Origin: Myxococcota bacterium
GTDB taxonomy: Bacteria > Myxococcota_A > UBA9160 > UBA4427
Reading direction: 5' to 3'
Length of the DNA stretch: 64,000 bases
Assembly: GCA_030748735.1 (NCBI GenBank)
Contig: JASMLK010000027.1
Coordinates: 1-64,000 of the forward strand
Position numbers and translations under genes: made by a program. The notes under the pieces are model-generated. The model made no database searches. It had not been told where the DNA came from and worked only from the letters and a program-made list of their open reading frames with translations. Below, in pieces: positions 1 through 8,704 of the stretch (the stretch's first letter is position 1; each line of letters begins with the position of its first letter).

Positions 1-2
1 GC

Positions 3-179
3 TTCGGTAGGCCCGACTATAAGATGTGGCGTCTTTACAAAACGGCGCTCGCTGTCACAAGCAAGGATGCGATTGTTCGAGCAATGCACATAGTGATGGC
101 CCCGCTTCGGAGTTTTTCGCCCAGGGCGAACTCAGTTGACATAGCGCTACTTATCGGCGAAATCCGGAAACCCAGCTAA
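3..179 (+). CDS. C-terminal end of an unidentified protein, cut by the left window edge
   Basis: Frame 3 is open from the first base to a TAA at 177-179, giving about 58 residues with no start in view. It is not in the ORF track because the start lies outside the window. The composition (mixed charged and hydrophobic residues such as DYKMWRLYKTAL) looks protein-like, but I recognise no family. It could equally be a chance open frame. Sequence to the left would decide. Confidence 0.3.
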   Translation, partial: FGRPDYKMWRLYKTALAVTSKDAIVRAMHIVMAPLRSFSPRANSVDIALLIGEIRKPS

Positions 180-472
180 TTCCTCCTATGCGCCGTGAAC
201 GCCTTCGCCCCCTTCGATGGCCTGAACGGAAGACATGGGTGCCTCTGCGCGGCGATGGCGTCCGGACAGCAGTCGTCCGACGGCGTCGCAGCCGTGTGGT
301 TCGGATGATGTTCTGGGCGCGGGGGTGGCGATGAAGGGGCGCCGGCGGTGGGACTCGATGGCGCCGTCGCAGCGCGTGCGGGGGCGCACCGCGCGCGGAG
401 GAGAGGGACTCTAACGCACCGAAACCAAAGCGAAACGCCGGGCTCACACGGAAAGCCGACGAGCGCCCGGCT
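180..472. other. gene-less stretch
   Basis: I see no convincing gene here. The short ORFs listed on both strands are arginine- and proline-rich frames typical of noncoding GC-rich DNA and carry no recognisable motif. No strong hairpin was seen. Confidence 0.4.
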
Positions 473-676
473 CTACCCGGTGGCCGCCCCTTCCTGCTCG
501 TCCGGCACGTCGGTTTCGGGGTCGTCGCGCAGCGGCAGCGTGACCGTGATGCAGGTCCCCTCGCCCGGTTCGCTTTCCACGGCGATCTCGCCGCCGTCTC
601 CCATCACGATGCCATGAGCGACCGATAGCCCGAGCCCGGTTCCCCCTTCGTGGACACGCGTCGAGAAGAACGGGTC
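473..676 (-). pseudogene. histidine kinase remnant (C-terminal HATPase_c end only)
   Basis: The minus-strand frame contains the end of a sensor histidine kinase ATPase domain: DPFFSTR, then the G2 box GGTGLGLSVAHGIV, the final strands EIAVESEPGEGT and ITVTLPL, and a short acidic tail. A complete kinase has 150-200 more residues of HisKA and ATP lid before this point, and the frame upstream (MPFSRARWLV...) shows no kinase similarity. The homology begins abruptly at the FDPFF position, so this is a 5'-truncated relic. It lies downstream of the pntB terminator, so transcription from the pnt operon is unlikely. An alternative, that the N-terminal part was lost through an assembly join, cannot be excluded. 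Confidence 0.65.
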
Positions 677-745
677 GGTGCACCCTCGAAGCGCCGGGCA
701 TGCTCGCGTAGAGCGCATCACGAGCCACCTTGCGCGTGAAAACGG

Positions 746-780
746 CACGGGAGAACCGCCGCTCGAACGGTTCTCCCGTG
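746..780 (-). terminator. rho-independent terminator of the pnt operon
   Basis: A perfect 13-bp inverted repeat (CACGGGAGAACCG / CGGTTCTCCCGTG) with a 9-nt loop lies 31 bp after the pntB stop. On the minus strand it is followed by CCGTTTTC, a short T tract. Confidence 0.8.
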
Positions 781-810
781 GTTCCCAGAAGATCTGCAGT
801 GCGACTCGCG

Positions 811-2214
811 TTAGTAGTTGCGCACCGCTTCGGCCAGCGAGATCACGACCTTCTTCGCGTCGCCGAAGATCATCATCGTGTTGTCCTTGAAGAACAGCGG
901 GTTCTGGATGCCCGCGAAGCCCGGGTTCATCGAGCGCTTGATCACGAACACGTGTTCAGCGAGATCGACGTTGAGGATCGGCATGCCGTAGATCGGGCTG
1001 CCCTTCTCTTCGCGCGCCGAAGGATTGACGACGTCGTTTGCACCCAGCACCAACGCCACGTCGGTTTCGGGGAAGTGCGGGTTGATCTCGTCCATTTCGA
1101 CCAGGCGGTCGTAGGGGACGTCCGCCTCGGCGAGCAACACGTTCATGTGGCCGGGCATCCGACCCGCGACCGGGTGGATCGCAAACTTCACGTCGATCCC
1201 CGACTCGGCGAGCGTATCGGTCAACTCGCGCACTGCGTGCTGCGCCTGCGCGACCGCCATGCCGTAACCGGGCACCACGATCACCGACTGGGCGTTCGAG
1301 AAGATCACCGCCGCGTCTTCCGGCGTGTAGGACACGACATTGCCCTGGTCCTGTCCGCCGGCCGCAGCAGCCGCACCCTCTTCCGAGGCCGCACCGAACG
1401 CGCCGAAGAGCACGTTGCCCAACGAGCGGTTCATCGCCACGCACATGATCTGGGTGAGGATGAGACCCGAAGCACCGACCAACGAACCACTGACGACCAG
1501 CGTGCTGTTGTCGAGCACGAAGCCCGTCGCACAAGCGGCCAGGCCCGAGTAGGAGTTGAGCAGCGAGATCACGACCGGCATGTCGGCGCCGCCGATCGGA
1601 ATCACGAGCAGCACGCCGAGCAGCAGCGAGATCCCGACGACGCCGTAGAAGGCCGTCACGTTGCCGGTGTCGGCCATCAGCATGCCCGCGAGCCCGAGCA
1701 CGGCAATACCCAGCGCGCCGTTCACGAACTGCTGTCCGGGATACGTCACGGCCGCACCGCCCACGAGTTCCTTGAGCTTCGCGAACGCCACGAGAGAACC
1801 GGTGAGGGTGACGGAACCGATCAAGACGGATGCCGCAATCGCGAAGGGCACGATGCCCGCGAGTTCTGCGCCTGTCTCTTGCGCGCCGAGCAGCTCGGCC
1901 GAAGCCACGAAGGCCGAGGCCGCGCCACCGAAGCCGTTGAGCAGGGCCACCATCTCGGGCATCGATGTCATTTCGATGCGCATCGCGAGTACGGCACCGA
2001 TCAAGGAACCGACGACGATGCCTGCGATGATCACGGTGTAAGAAACGATCGCCCCGTTGACCAGGGTCGCCACGATCGCGATGAGCATGCCGGTCGCCGC
2101 GAGCTGATTGCCGCGAACCGCTGTCTTGGGCGAAGAGAGGTTGCGCAGGCCCAGGATGAACAGGACCGCCGCAACGAGATAAGCCGATTGGATGACTGTG
2201 GGACTGAGACTCAT
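811..2214 (-). CDS. pntB: NAD(P) transhydrogenase subunit beta
   Basis: Membrane plus NADP-binding subunit of the proton-translocating transhydrogenase, which reduces NADP+ with NADH at the expense of the proton gradient. The 467 residues match the usual length. The N-terminal half is a series of transmembrane helices (LIGSVTLTGSLVAF and similar) and the C-terminal 180 residues form the NADP(H) domain III, with the nucleotide loop VVPGYGMAVAQAQH and the late motif LGANDVVNPSA. It is the last gene of a three-gene operon, starting 11 bp after the pntAB stop, and is followed by a strong terminator. The large antisense ORFs across it are shadows. Confidence 0.97.
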   Translation of the reverse strand: MSLSPTVIQSAYLVAAVLFILGLRNLSSPKTAVRGNQLAATGMLIAIVATLVNGAIVSYTVIIAGIVVGSLIGAVLAMRIEMTSMPEMVALLNGFGGAASAFVASAELLGAQETGAELAGIVPFAIAASVLIGSVTLTGSLVAFAKLKELVGGAAVTYPGQQFVNGALGIAVLGLAGMLMADTGNVTAFYGVVGISLLLGVLLVIPIGGADMPVVISLLNSYSGLAACATGFVLDNSTLVVSGSLVGASGLILTQIMCVAMNRSLGNVLFGAFGAASEEGAAAAAGGQDQGNVVSYTPEDAAVIFSNAQSVIVVPGYGMAVAQAQHAVRELTDTLAESGIDVKFAIHPVAGRMPGHMNVLLAEADVPYDRLVEMDEINPHFPETDVALVLGANDVVNPSAREEKGSPIYGMPILNVDLAEHVFVIKRSMNPGFAGIQNPLFFKDNTMMIFGDAKKVVISLAEAVRNY

Positions 2215-2225
2215 GATGACGATCT

Positions 2226-2510
2226 CTACTTCTTCTTGAACATGGCAAGCATGCGATTGGTCACCAGGAAGCCGCCCACCACGTTGATGGTGGCCATCAC
2301 GATCGCGACGAACCCGAGCACGGTTGCCGTCGTGCCGTTGTCGCTACCGGCAGCCAGAATGGCGCCGACGATCGTGATGCCGGAAATGGCGTTGGACCCG
2401 CTCATCAGCGGCGTGTGCAGCAGCGGCGGAACCTTGGTGATGACTTCGACCCCGACGAACAGGGCGAGAACCAGAATCGTCAGCGCAGCAATTGCGGGCG
2501 CTTCGAGCAT
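2226..2510 (-). CDS. pntAB: NAD(P) transhydrogenase subunit alpha, membrane part
   Basis: A 94-residue membrane protein that corresponds to the C-terminal transmembrane part of E. coli PntA. In split systems such as that of Rhodospirillum rubrum it is a separate subunit. Four hydrophobic segments are visible, including LTILVLALFVGVEVI and the conserved TPLMSGSNAISGI turn near residues 34-46, which helps form the proton channel with PntB. It sits 82 bp after pntAA and 11 bp before pntB. The short length is normal for the split form, not a truncation. Confidence 0.95.
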   Translation of the reverse strand: MLEAPAIAALTILVLALFVGVEVITKVPPLLHTPLMSGSNAISGITIVGAILAAGSDNGTTATVLGFVAIVMATINVVGGFLVTNRMLAMFKKK

Positions 2511-2592
2511 GGGGAGTCTCCTTGCCTTTCGATTTGGCGGGCACGCGGCTGCGCGCCCATGACTTCGATGCCTCGATGAACCTGAGGGCGAA

Positions 2593-3726
2593 CTAGCCTT
2601 CGATCCGCGACTTGATCATCTCGTGGATGACGCTGCCACCGTGGGTCACCAGGGTGCCGGAGGTGATCTCGTCTTCGAGGTCGATCACCAGCTTGCCCTC
2701 GTCGAGCAGGTGCTCGAGGAAGGTCACGACGTTCTTCGAAAACATCTGGCTGGCGTGGGCCGGAACCAGAGCCGGCAGATTCGTATTGCCAATGATCGTC
2801 ACGCCGTCGACAACGATGTCCTTGTCGGGCTCGGTGAGTTCGCAGTTGCCGCCCTTCTCGGCGGCGAGATCGACGATCACGGAGCCGGGGCGCATGGCGC
2901 GCACCGCGTCGGCGGTGATCAGCAGCGGCGCTTCGCGTCCGGGGACCAACGCCGTCGTGATCACGACATCGGCCTGAGCGACCTGCTTGGCGAGTTCTTC
3001 GCGCTGCTTGATGTAGAACTCCTCGGTCTCCGCCTTCGCGTAACCACCGGAGTCTTCGGAATCGCCGGTGTCGAGGTCGAGTTCGATGAACTTGGCGCCG
3101 ACACTCTGCACCTGCTCGCGCACCGCCACGCGGGTGTCGTAAGCCGAGGTGATCGCGCCCAGGCGCTTGGCGCTGCCCAGGGCCTGCAGGCCCGCGACGC
3201 CGGCGCCAATGATGAACGCCTTGCCGGGACGCAGCGTCCCCGCCGCCGTCACCATCATCGGGAACACGCGCGGCAGGGCCATCGCGGCCATCAAGACCGC
3301 GCGGTAGCCCGCGATCGTGCTCTGCGAAGAAAGGACGTCCATCGACTGTGCACGCGTGATGCGCGGCATCATCTCGAGGGAGAATGCGTTCACGTTGCGA
3401 CCGGCGAGTTGCTTGGCCAGGTCGAGCAGATCGAGGGGCTTGAGCAGGCTGATCAGCGAGGTGCCCTCGCGCAGGGCCTCGACCTCGTCGCCCCCCGGCG
3501 GCTGCACCTTCAAGACGAGATCGGCCGCGCCGAACACCTCGGCGGCGCTCGCTGCGATCCTGGCTTCTTCTTCTACGTAGGCGTCGTCGAGAAAACCGGC
3601 GGCGCTACCCGCGCCGGTTTCGATCAGCACGTCTACGCCGAGCTTCTTGAGCGCCTTCACGCCCTCGGGAATCAACGCCACGCGGCGTTCATCCGTGGCG
3701 ATTTCCTTGGGTACTCCAATGATCAC
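2593..3726 (-). CDS. pntAA: NAD(P) transhydrogenase subunit alpha, NAD-binding part
   Basis: The soluble domain I of transhydrogenase, 377 residues, binding NAD(H). It starts with MIIGVPKEIATDERRVAL, the signature shared with alanine dehydrogenase. It carries the conserved RITRAQSMDVLSSQ segment near residue 123, the Rossmann glycine motif GAGVAGLQALGSAKRLGA near 173 and the NCELTEPDK segment near the end. It is the first gene of pntAA-pntAB-pntB. Alanine dehydrogenase is excluded by the neighbouring membrane subunits. Confidence 0.97.
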   Translation of the reverse strand: MIIGVPKEIATDERRVALIPEGVKALKKLGVDVLIETGAGSAAGFLDDAYVEEEARIAASAAEVFGAADLVLKVQPPGGDEVEALREGTSLISLLKPLDLLDLAKQLAGRNVNAFSLEMMPRITRAQSMDVLSSQSTIAGYRAVLMAAMALPRVFPMMVTAAGTLRPGKAFIIGAGVAGLQALGSAKRLGAITSAYDTRVAVREQVQSVGAKFIELDLDTGDSEDSGGYAKAETEEFYIKQREELAKQVAQADVVITTALVPGREAPLLITADAVRAMRPGSVIVDLAAEKGGNCELTEPDKDIVVDGVTIIGNTNLPALVPAHASQMFSKNVVTFLEHLLDEGKLVIDLEDEITSGTLVTHGGSVIHEMIKSRIEG

Positions 3727-4048
3727 GATGCGTACTCCAACTCTTTGCGCAGTTGCGCCGCTTTAGAACGTTTCGTTCGCGTCGGGGCACCGGGGGTGGA
3801 TGACGCGAACCGCCCCACTTCCAACCGGCTCATGGGCACATAGCAGGCTCGAAACGGGAGGGGGGCGACCGGCAAATCGGGGCGTACTTCCCGATTCCGC
3901 GAACCATTGTTTAGGTGATTTCCGGTCGATTGGCAGGGTGGCGCCCAGTCTCGCTTTCGGGGACAAGCAACAAAATCCGAAAAGCCACGTTTCCACGCGG
4001 GCTTGCTAATGTCCCGCCCCCAATTTCAAGGAGTTTCAAGGAGCGGCA
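3727..4048. promoter_or_regulatory. divergent intergenic region pntAA / mch
   Basis: This 322-bp stretch separates the minus-strand pnt operon from the plus-strand hydratase gene and must hold both promoters. I cannot place -35/-10 boxes with confidence. The only distinct element is a doubled Shine-Dalgarno sequence, TTTCAAGGAGTTTCAAGGAG, at about 4024-4043. Its second copy lies 6 bp before the ATG at 4049. The short ORFs here are unconvincing. Confidence 0.45.
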
Positions 4049-5161
4049 ATGAGCGAGAAGCTTCGCGTCATCGAGAAAAAGACCGGGAATTTCCTGGAGG
4101 ACTTCGGCCCGGGCCAGATCCTCCGCCACCGCGGCGGCAAAACGATCACCGACGGCCTGTTTTCGACCTTCAACGACTTTTCTTTCTGTACCCACCCGAT
4201 CACCAAGAACCGCCGCTACGCGAAGGCGCACGGCTACCGCGATCTCGCCTGCCCGCCCGGCCTGGTGATGCTCGTCGCCTTCAGCCAGACGGTTGGCGAC
4301 ATCTCGGAAAACGCACGGGCGAACCTCGAGTACATCAACATGCGCTTCGGCGCGCCGGTGTACGTCGGCGACACGATCGAAGTCGAAACGAAGATCCTCG
4401 GCGTGCGCCCGTCTTCGAGTCGGCCGAACCTCGGCATCGTTCACGTGCAGTCGACGGCACGCAAGAACATCGGCAGCAAGGAAGAAGCCATCGTCCTCAC
4501 CTTCGAGCGCAAGGTGCAGGTGTTCAAGGGCGACGACGACGTCACGGTCGAAGGCTTCGAGGTCGATGCCGACCCGATCGAATGCGATCTCTGGCTCCCG
4601 CCCTATGCCGGGCAACGCCAGAAGTACGCCGAAATCGCTCATCTCGGTGGCGACGACGGTTACTTCGAAGACTTCGAACCCGGCACCCTGCTCGCGCACT
4701 CGCGTGGTCGCACGGTGACGAGTGAGCACATCCACCTGACGGGCATCCTCGACAACACGTCACAGGTGCACTGCAACCAGCACATGATCGACCTCGAGCC
4801 CGAGCGCTATCTCGGCGGTCAGCTCGTGGTCTACGGAGGAATCCCCTTCGTGCTGTGCCTCGGCATCTCGGGTCCCGACATCGGCGACCAGAGCTTCGGC
4901 GATGTGATCTACAAGACGGGACGCCACACGGCACCACTTGCGGCTGGAGAAACCGTCTTCGCTTCGACCGAAATCCTCGGCAAGCGCGATCACGCCACGC
5001 GCGAAGATCTCGGCATCGTCGAAACCCGCCTCTACGGACACAAATTCGACAAGGAAGACGGGGCGACCCACGAAGACGCGCCCGCCGGTTGCAAGCGGAC
5101 GAAGATCTTCGAGCTCGACCGAGACGTCATCGTGAAGCGACGCTCGCACTACACGGTGTAA
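4049..5161 (+). CDS. mch: mesaconyl-CoA hydratase-like double MaoC protein
   Basis: A 370-residue protein with two hot-dog MaoC domains, the layout of mesaconyl-CoA (beta-methylmalyl-CoA) hydratase of the ethylmalonyl-CoA and 3-hydroxypropionate pathways. Domain 1 (about 10-165) starts GNFLEDFGPGQ and includes VGDISENARANLEY. Domain 2 (about 200-365) contains DNTSQVHCNQHMIDLEPERY and GGQLVVYGG, close in form to the RVHFN...IVYGG region of Rhodobacter Mch. The start is set by a strong AAGGAG. A malyl-CoA lyase gene lies 1.45 kb downstream on the same strand, which supports the assignment: the hydratase product beta-methylmalyl-CoA is the lyase substrate. A hydratase acting on a different branched acyl-CoA is possible. 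Confidence 0.8.
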   Translation: MSEKLRVIEKKTGNFLEDFGPGQILRHRGGKTITDGLFSTFNDFSFCTHPITKNRRYAKAHGYRDLACPPGLVMLVAFSQTVGDISENARANLEYINMRFGAPVYVGDTIEVETKILGVRPSSSRPNLGIVHVQSTARKNIGSKEEAIVLTFERKVQVFKGDDDVTVEGFEVDADPIECDLWLPPYAGQRQKYAEIAHLGGDDGYFEDFEPGTLLAHSRGRTVTSEHIHLTGILDNTSQVHCNQHMIDLEPERYLGGQLVVYGGIPFVLCLGISGPDIGDQSFGDVIYKTGRHTAPLAAGETVFASTEILGKRDHATREDLGIVETRLYGHKFDKEDGATHEDAPAGCKRTKIFELDRDVIVKRRSHYTV

Positions 5162-5181
5162 CGAAGCCGGTTCACGAAGAG

Positions 5182-5211
5182 CGACCGCTTCGCCGCGAGG
5201 CGGAGCGGTCG
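5182..5211. terminator. bidirectional terminator between convergent genes
   Basis: A 13-bp stem with one imperfect pair (CGACCGCTTCGCC / GGCGGAGCGGTCG) and a GCGA loop lies 20 bp after the mch stop and 4 bp before the end of the minus-strand CheX-like gene. It can serve both directions, although T tracts are weak. Confidence 0.6.
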
Positions 5212-5215
5212 TCCC

Positions 5216-6046
5216 TCACTCCGTGGCCAGCACCACGGAAGCACAGCCTTCACCGACCACGAGTTCGAACGCAATGCCGCCGTCGAGTGAGGCATCTCGC
5301 ACCGGCGGGCCGAGACTCACGTAGACATCGTCGCGTTCGAGGGCTGCGGCCACGTTGCCACATAGGACATTCAGGAACTCGCCGAGCCCGTCGTAGACAG
5401 AGTCGCTGTCGAGGCGGCCCTCGTCGATGCACGCGGTGGCCGCCGCGAGCTTGCGACCGAGGTGTTCGTCCGCGACGAGCGTCACCTGCAGGTTCGGCGG
5501 CCCTTCCATCCGCAAGCCGACGTTGTACGGAAACGACGCGAGCCTGCTGAGCGAAAGTCCGAACCCTGTCTTCATCTTCACTTTCGCGATGCGCAAGCAG
5601 AACTTCGGCAGCATGTCGAGCACGAGATGTGCCACCGGGTTGCCGTCGAGTTCGCCGGGGAGGGTTTGCACTTCGGCTTCGTAGGGAGCCTGGTCGGCCT
5701 TAAACTCGTCGAGCAGCCGCGGGAGTTGGTCGGGTTCGAGGCTGCCGAGTTCGACGAGCACTTCGCCGATCTGCACGCGGGTCTTTTGCTGGGTCGTGCT
5801 CACTTCGTCCAGCTGGGACTCGGTGAGCAGCCCGAGCGCGCAGGCGAGTTCGCCGAAGGGGCGGTCGCCGTTTCGTTGTTCGCGATTGATGCGGTCGGCG
5901 GCGGCGCGCGTGAGACAGCCGGCCTCGACCGCGATCTCGCCCAGCGGTCGGTTCTGGGCGTCCATGCGCAGGAGTGCTTCGCGCAACTGCGTGGCGTCGA
6001 TCTCACCCTGTTCGATCAGGAACTGCCCGAAGAATTTCACGCTCAT
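5216..6046 (-). CDS. MshEN-type repeat protein fused to a CheX-like phosphatase domain
   Basis: A 276-residue cytoplasmic protein with two parts. Residues 5-115 hold four repeats of about 29 residues, each of the form (F/P/I)GE/Q-x5-G-x-L/I-x(10): FFGQFLIEQG at 5, RPLGEIAVEAG at 33, RPFGELACALG at 62 and VQIGEVLVELG at 91. This resembles the c-di-GMP-binding MshEN motif of type II secretion and pilus ATPases. Residues about 125-276 match CheX/CheC-type CheY-P phosphatases and keep the catalytic pair in GEFLNVLCGN (E223, N226). The gene starts 4 bp after a receiver-only gene, its probable substrate. The repeat assignment rests on spacing and conserved G/E/L positions; nucleotide binding is inference. 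Confidence 0.75.
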   Translation of the reverse strand: MSVKFFGQFLIEQGEIDATQLREALLRMDAQNRPLGEIAVEAGCLTRAAADRINREQRNGDRPFGELACALGLLTESQLDEVSTTQQKTRVQIGEVLVELGSLEPDQLPRLLDEFKADQAPYEAEVQTLPGELDGNPVAHLVLDMLPKFCLRIAKVKMKTGFGLSLSRLASFPYNVGLRMEGPPNLQVTLVADEHLGRKLAAATACIDEGRLDSDSVYDGLGEFLNVLCGNVAAALERDDVYVSLGPPVRDASLDGGIAFELVVGEGCASVVLATE

Positions 6047-6050
6047 CGTG

Positions 6051-6473
6051 CTACTCCCCGCCTCCCTCGGCGCTGCGATGTTCGCGTTCGGTTTCGAAGA
6101 GCGCCTCCAGGATGCTCCGCTCGAAGGGCTTGCTGATCACCTGGATCGCACCGAGGCGGAACGCCTCTTCGGCCTTCGACGCCGCGCCCGCGAGAGACGA
6201 GAGCATCGCGACCCGCGTATGGGAGAAGTTCGCGTTGATCAGGCGCAACGCAGCGAGGCCATCCATGCCCGGCATCACGATGTCCAGGATCGCGAGGTCC
6301 GGTTGCACTTCGCGAATCACGCGAATCGCGCTTGCACCGTCGTTCGCCGTCCCGACGACCTCGACATCGTCGATCGAACCGATCAACTCCTCGAGCTGCG
6401 TGAGCACCACCCTGCTGTCGTCGACCAGGACGACCGAAAGGGGCTTGCTCGATATGGACTGCGCGTCAGACAT
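6051..6473 (-). CDS. CheY-like single-domain response regulator
   Basis: A 140-residue receiver domain with no output domain. The acidic pocket is D18-D19 (VLVDDS), the phosphoacceptor is D64 (AILDIVMPGMDG), the switch serine is S92 (MLSS) and the conserved lysine is K115 (ISKPF). The track ORF starts at 6998, but the true start is the ATG at 6473, because upstream residues overlap the divergent lyase gene and have no receiver similarity. It is the first gene of a two-gene operon with the CheX-like protein, so it is probably dephosphorylated by its neighbour. No kinase gene is nearby. Confidence 0.9.
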   Translation of the reverse strand: MSDAQSISSKPLSVVLVDDSRVVLTQLEELIGSIDDVEVVGTANDGASAIRVIREVQPDLAILDIVMPGMDGLAALRLINANFSHTRVAMLSSLAGAASKAEEAFRLGAIQVISKPFERSILEALFETEREHRSAEGGGE

Positions 6474-6612
6474 GCAGGTCTCCGTGAAACCTGCAGGTGG
6501 ACATCGTCCTGTGCGTTTGCAGGATTGAGACGCAAACGCACGACTCGCCCGCTGACGCTTGCCCGCGTTGGGCCTTCGCAATAGAGTACGCGCCCACTCA
6601 GGAGAACCCCCG

Positions 6613-7662
6613 ATGCGAAGTGCCAAGGATTTCTTCCAGCCGCTCGCCCTCGGCGCACCGGCGCCCGAGCGCGAGATTCCCCTGCGCCCGTCGCGCATGA
6701 TCCACTTCTTCGACCCGAGCAATCCAAAGATGGTCGACAAGGTTCCGCAGATCGCCACCAGGTGTGACGTGCTGCTCGGCAACCTCGAAGATGCGATCGA
6801 GACCGACAAGAAGGAAGCGGCGCGCGAGGGCTTGATCAACATCGCGAACAACACCGACTTCGGTGCTTGCCAGCTGTGGACGCGAATCAACAGCCTCGAC
6901 TCGCCCTGGATGCTCGACGACATCACCAGCATCGTGCTCGAAGCCGGCGAGAAGTTCGACGTCATCATGGTGCCCAAGGTCGAGGGGGCCTGGGACATCC
7001 ACTACATGGATCGCCTGCTCGCGCAGCTCGAAGCGAAAGCCGGGCTTTCGAAGCCGCTGCAGATCCACGCGATCCTCGAAACCGCGCTCGGCGTGGCGAA
7101 CGTCGAAGAGATCTGTTCGGCATCGCCCCGCATGCAGGGCCTTTCCCTTGGTCCGGCCGACCTCGCTGCAAGCCGCCGCATGAAGACGACGCGCGTCGGC
7201 GGTGGCCACCCGGGCTACGTGGTTCGCACCGATCCCGTGGAAGACGAACCCGATTCGGCGCGCATCTCGGCACAGCAGGACCTGTGGCACTACACGATGG
7301 CGCGCATGGTCGACGCCTGTGCGGCGAACGGCATCTACGCCTACTACGGCCCGTTCGGCGACATCAAGGACGAACTCGCCTGCGAGGACCAGTTCCGCAA
7401 CGCGTTCCTGATGGGCTGCGTGGGGGCGTGGAGCTTGCACCCGGCGCAGATCGCCATCGCGAAGAAGGTGTTCTCGCCACCCGCAGAGGAAGTGCTCTGG
7501 GCGAAGCGTGTGCTCGAGGCGATGGGTGATGGGTCGGGGACGGCGATGATCGATGGCAAGATGCAAGATGATGCGACGGTCAAGCAGTGTCGGGTCATGA
7601 TCGATCTTGCGACGCTTCTGGCAGAGAGTGATCCGGAGCTCAAGAGCGCTTACGAGTTCTAG
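6613..7662 (+). CDS. mcl: malyl-CoA / beta-methylmalyl-CoA lyase-type aldolase
   Basis: A member of the HpcH/HpaI-citrate lyase beta family, about 349 residues, which cleaves (S)-malyl-CoA or beta-methylmalyl-CoA to acetyl- or propionyl-CoA and glyoxylate using Mg2+. Visible family motifs are [31 protein letters not shown], the metal-ligand region [25 protein letters not shown] and PFGDIKDE near the C-terminus. The start was moved from 6559 to the ATG at 6613 because GGAG lies 8 bp before it and the conserved sequence begins there. Its stop overlaps the convergent nadA end by 23 bp. It pairs functionally with the mesaconyl-CoA hydratase upstream. Confidence 0.85.
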   Translation: MRSAKDFFQPLALGAPAPEREIPLRPSRMIHFFDPSNPKMVDKVPQIATRCDVLLGNLEDAIETDKKEAAREGLINIANNTDFGACQLWTRINSLDSPWMLDDITSIVLEAGEKFDVIMVPKVEGAWDIHYMDRLLAQLEAKAGLSKPLQIHAILETALGVANVEEICSASPRMQGLSLGPADLAASRRMKTTRVGGGHPGYVVRTDPVEDEPDSARISAQQDLWHYTMARMVDACAANGIYAYYGPFGDIKDELACEDQFRNAFLMGCVGAWSLHPAQIAIAKKVFSPPAEEVLWAKRVLEAMGDGSGTAMIDGKMQDDATVKQCRVMIDLATLLAESDPELKSAYEF

Positions 7663-8620
7663 CCGAAAGCGCGAGCATCCGCTCGATCGGCACCAACGCC
7701 TTCACCCGGATGTCTTCCTTCACCTCGACCTGCGGGCGCAGATCGCGAAGGGCCGTGTAGAGCTTTTCCATGGTGTTGAGCCGCATGAACGGACACTGGT
7801 TGCACGAGCAGCTCTCGTCCATGCCAGGCGCCTGGTGCAGCACCTTGCCGGGCACCTGCTGCAGGATCGAATGAAACACACCGTCTTCGGTCGCGATGAT
7901 CGAGGGGCGGTCCGGCGTTTCGACCGCACGCCTGATGATGCCGGTCGTCGACGCGATGAAGTCGGCCTGGTCGAGCACCGCCTGGTCGCATTCGGGATGG
8001 GCGAGCACTTCGGCTTCGGGGTGCTGCACGCGCAGTCTGGCGAGCCCCTTCGCGCTGAACAACTCGTGGACCAAACAGGCGCCCTGCCACACGGCGAGAT
8101 CGTCGCGGCCGGTTTCCTGCATGACCCAGCGTGCGAGATGGCGGTCGGGGGCGAAGACGATCTTCTCGCCCTTCAGCGCTTCCACCATCTTCACCGCGTT
8201 CGACGAGGTGCAGATGAGATCGCTCATCGCCTTCACTTCTGCCGACGCGTTGATGTACGTCAGCACCTTCGCGCCCGGGTATTGGTCGACGAAGGCCTGG
8301 AACTCCTCGGCCGGGCAGCCGTCGGCCAGCGAGCAGCCGGCTTCCATGTCGGGCACCACGACCGGCTTGTCGGGGTTCAAGATCTTCGCCGTCTCGGCCA
8401 TGAAGTGGACGCCGCAAAAGGCGATCACGTCACAGTCGGCGCGCTGGGCCGCCTGGGCGAGCGCGAGTGAATCCCCCACCACGTCGGCGACGTCCTGCAG
8501 GTCGTCGTCCTGGTAGTAGTGCGCGAGGATGATCGCGTTGCGCTCGCGCTTGAGGTCGAGGATGGCGCCCTCGAGATCTTCGGGGAGGTCCCCCGTTGCG
8601 GGGTCGGTCGTCGATGCCAT
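7640..8620 (-). CDS. nadA: quinolinate synthase A
   Basis: Condenses iminoaspartate with dihydroxyacetone phosphate to quinolinate in NAD biosynthesis, using an oxygen-sensitive [4Fe-4S] cluster. The 326 residues contain [17 protein letters not shown] near the N-terminus and the three expected cluster cysteines in [17 protein letters not shown] and [13 protein letters not shown]. Start choice is ATG 8620; a GTG at 8629 in frame is possible. No nadB or nadC is in the window. It lies downstream of cysE and the ccmH-like gene on the same strand. The 3' end overlaps the lyase gene by 23 bp in convergent orientation. Confidence 0.96.
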   Translation of the reverse strand: MASTTDPATGDLPEDLEGAILDLKRERNAIILAHYYQDDDLQDVADVVGDSLALAQAAQRADCDVIAFCGVHFMAETAKILNPDKPVVVPDMEAGCSLADGCPAEEFQAFVDQYPGAKVLTYINASAEVKAMSDLICTSSNAVKMVEALKGEKIVFAPDRHLARWVMQETGRDDLAVWQGACLVHELFSAKGLARLRVQHPEAEVLAHPECDQAVLDQADFIASTTGIIRRAVETPDRPSIIATEDGVFHSILQQVPGKVLHQAPGMDESCSCNQCPFMRLNTMEKLYTALRDLRPQVEVKEDIRVKALVPIERMLALSARTRKRS

Positions 8621-8704
8621 GGAGATCACGGTCCTGGGTTGGGGGGCGCTTTGAAAACGAACGCATCTTGCCCCGGGAATTCTAGCCGGGACTGCGCTGA
8701 GCGA

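Noticed and set aside
730-2562. 610-residue plus-strand ORF across the transhydrogenase genes
   Set aside because: It is antisense to pntB and pntAB, rich in Arg, His and Asp, and shows no family. The pnt genes on the other strand are certain.
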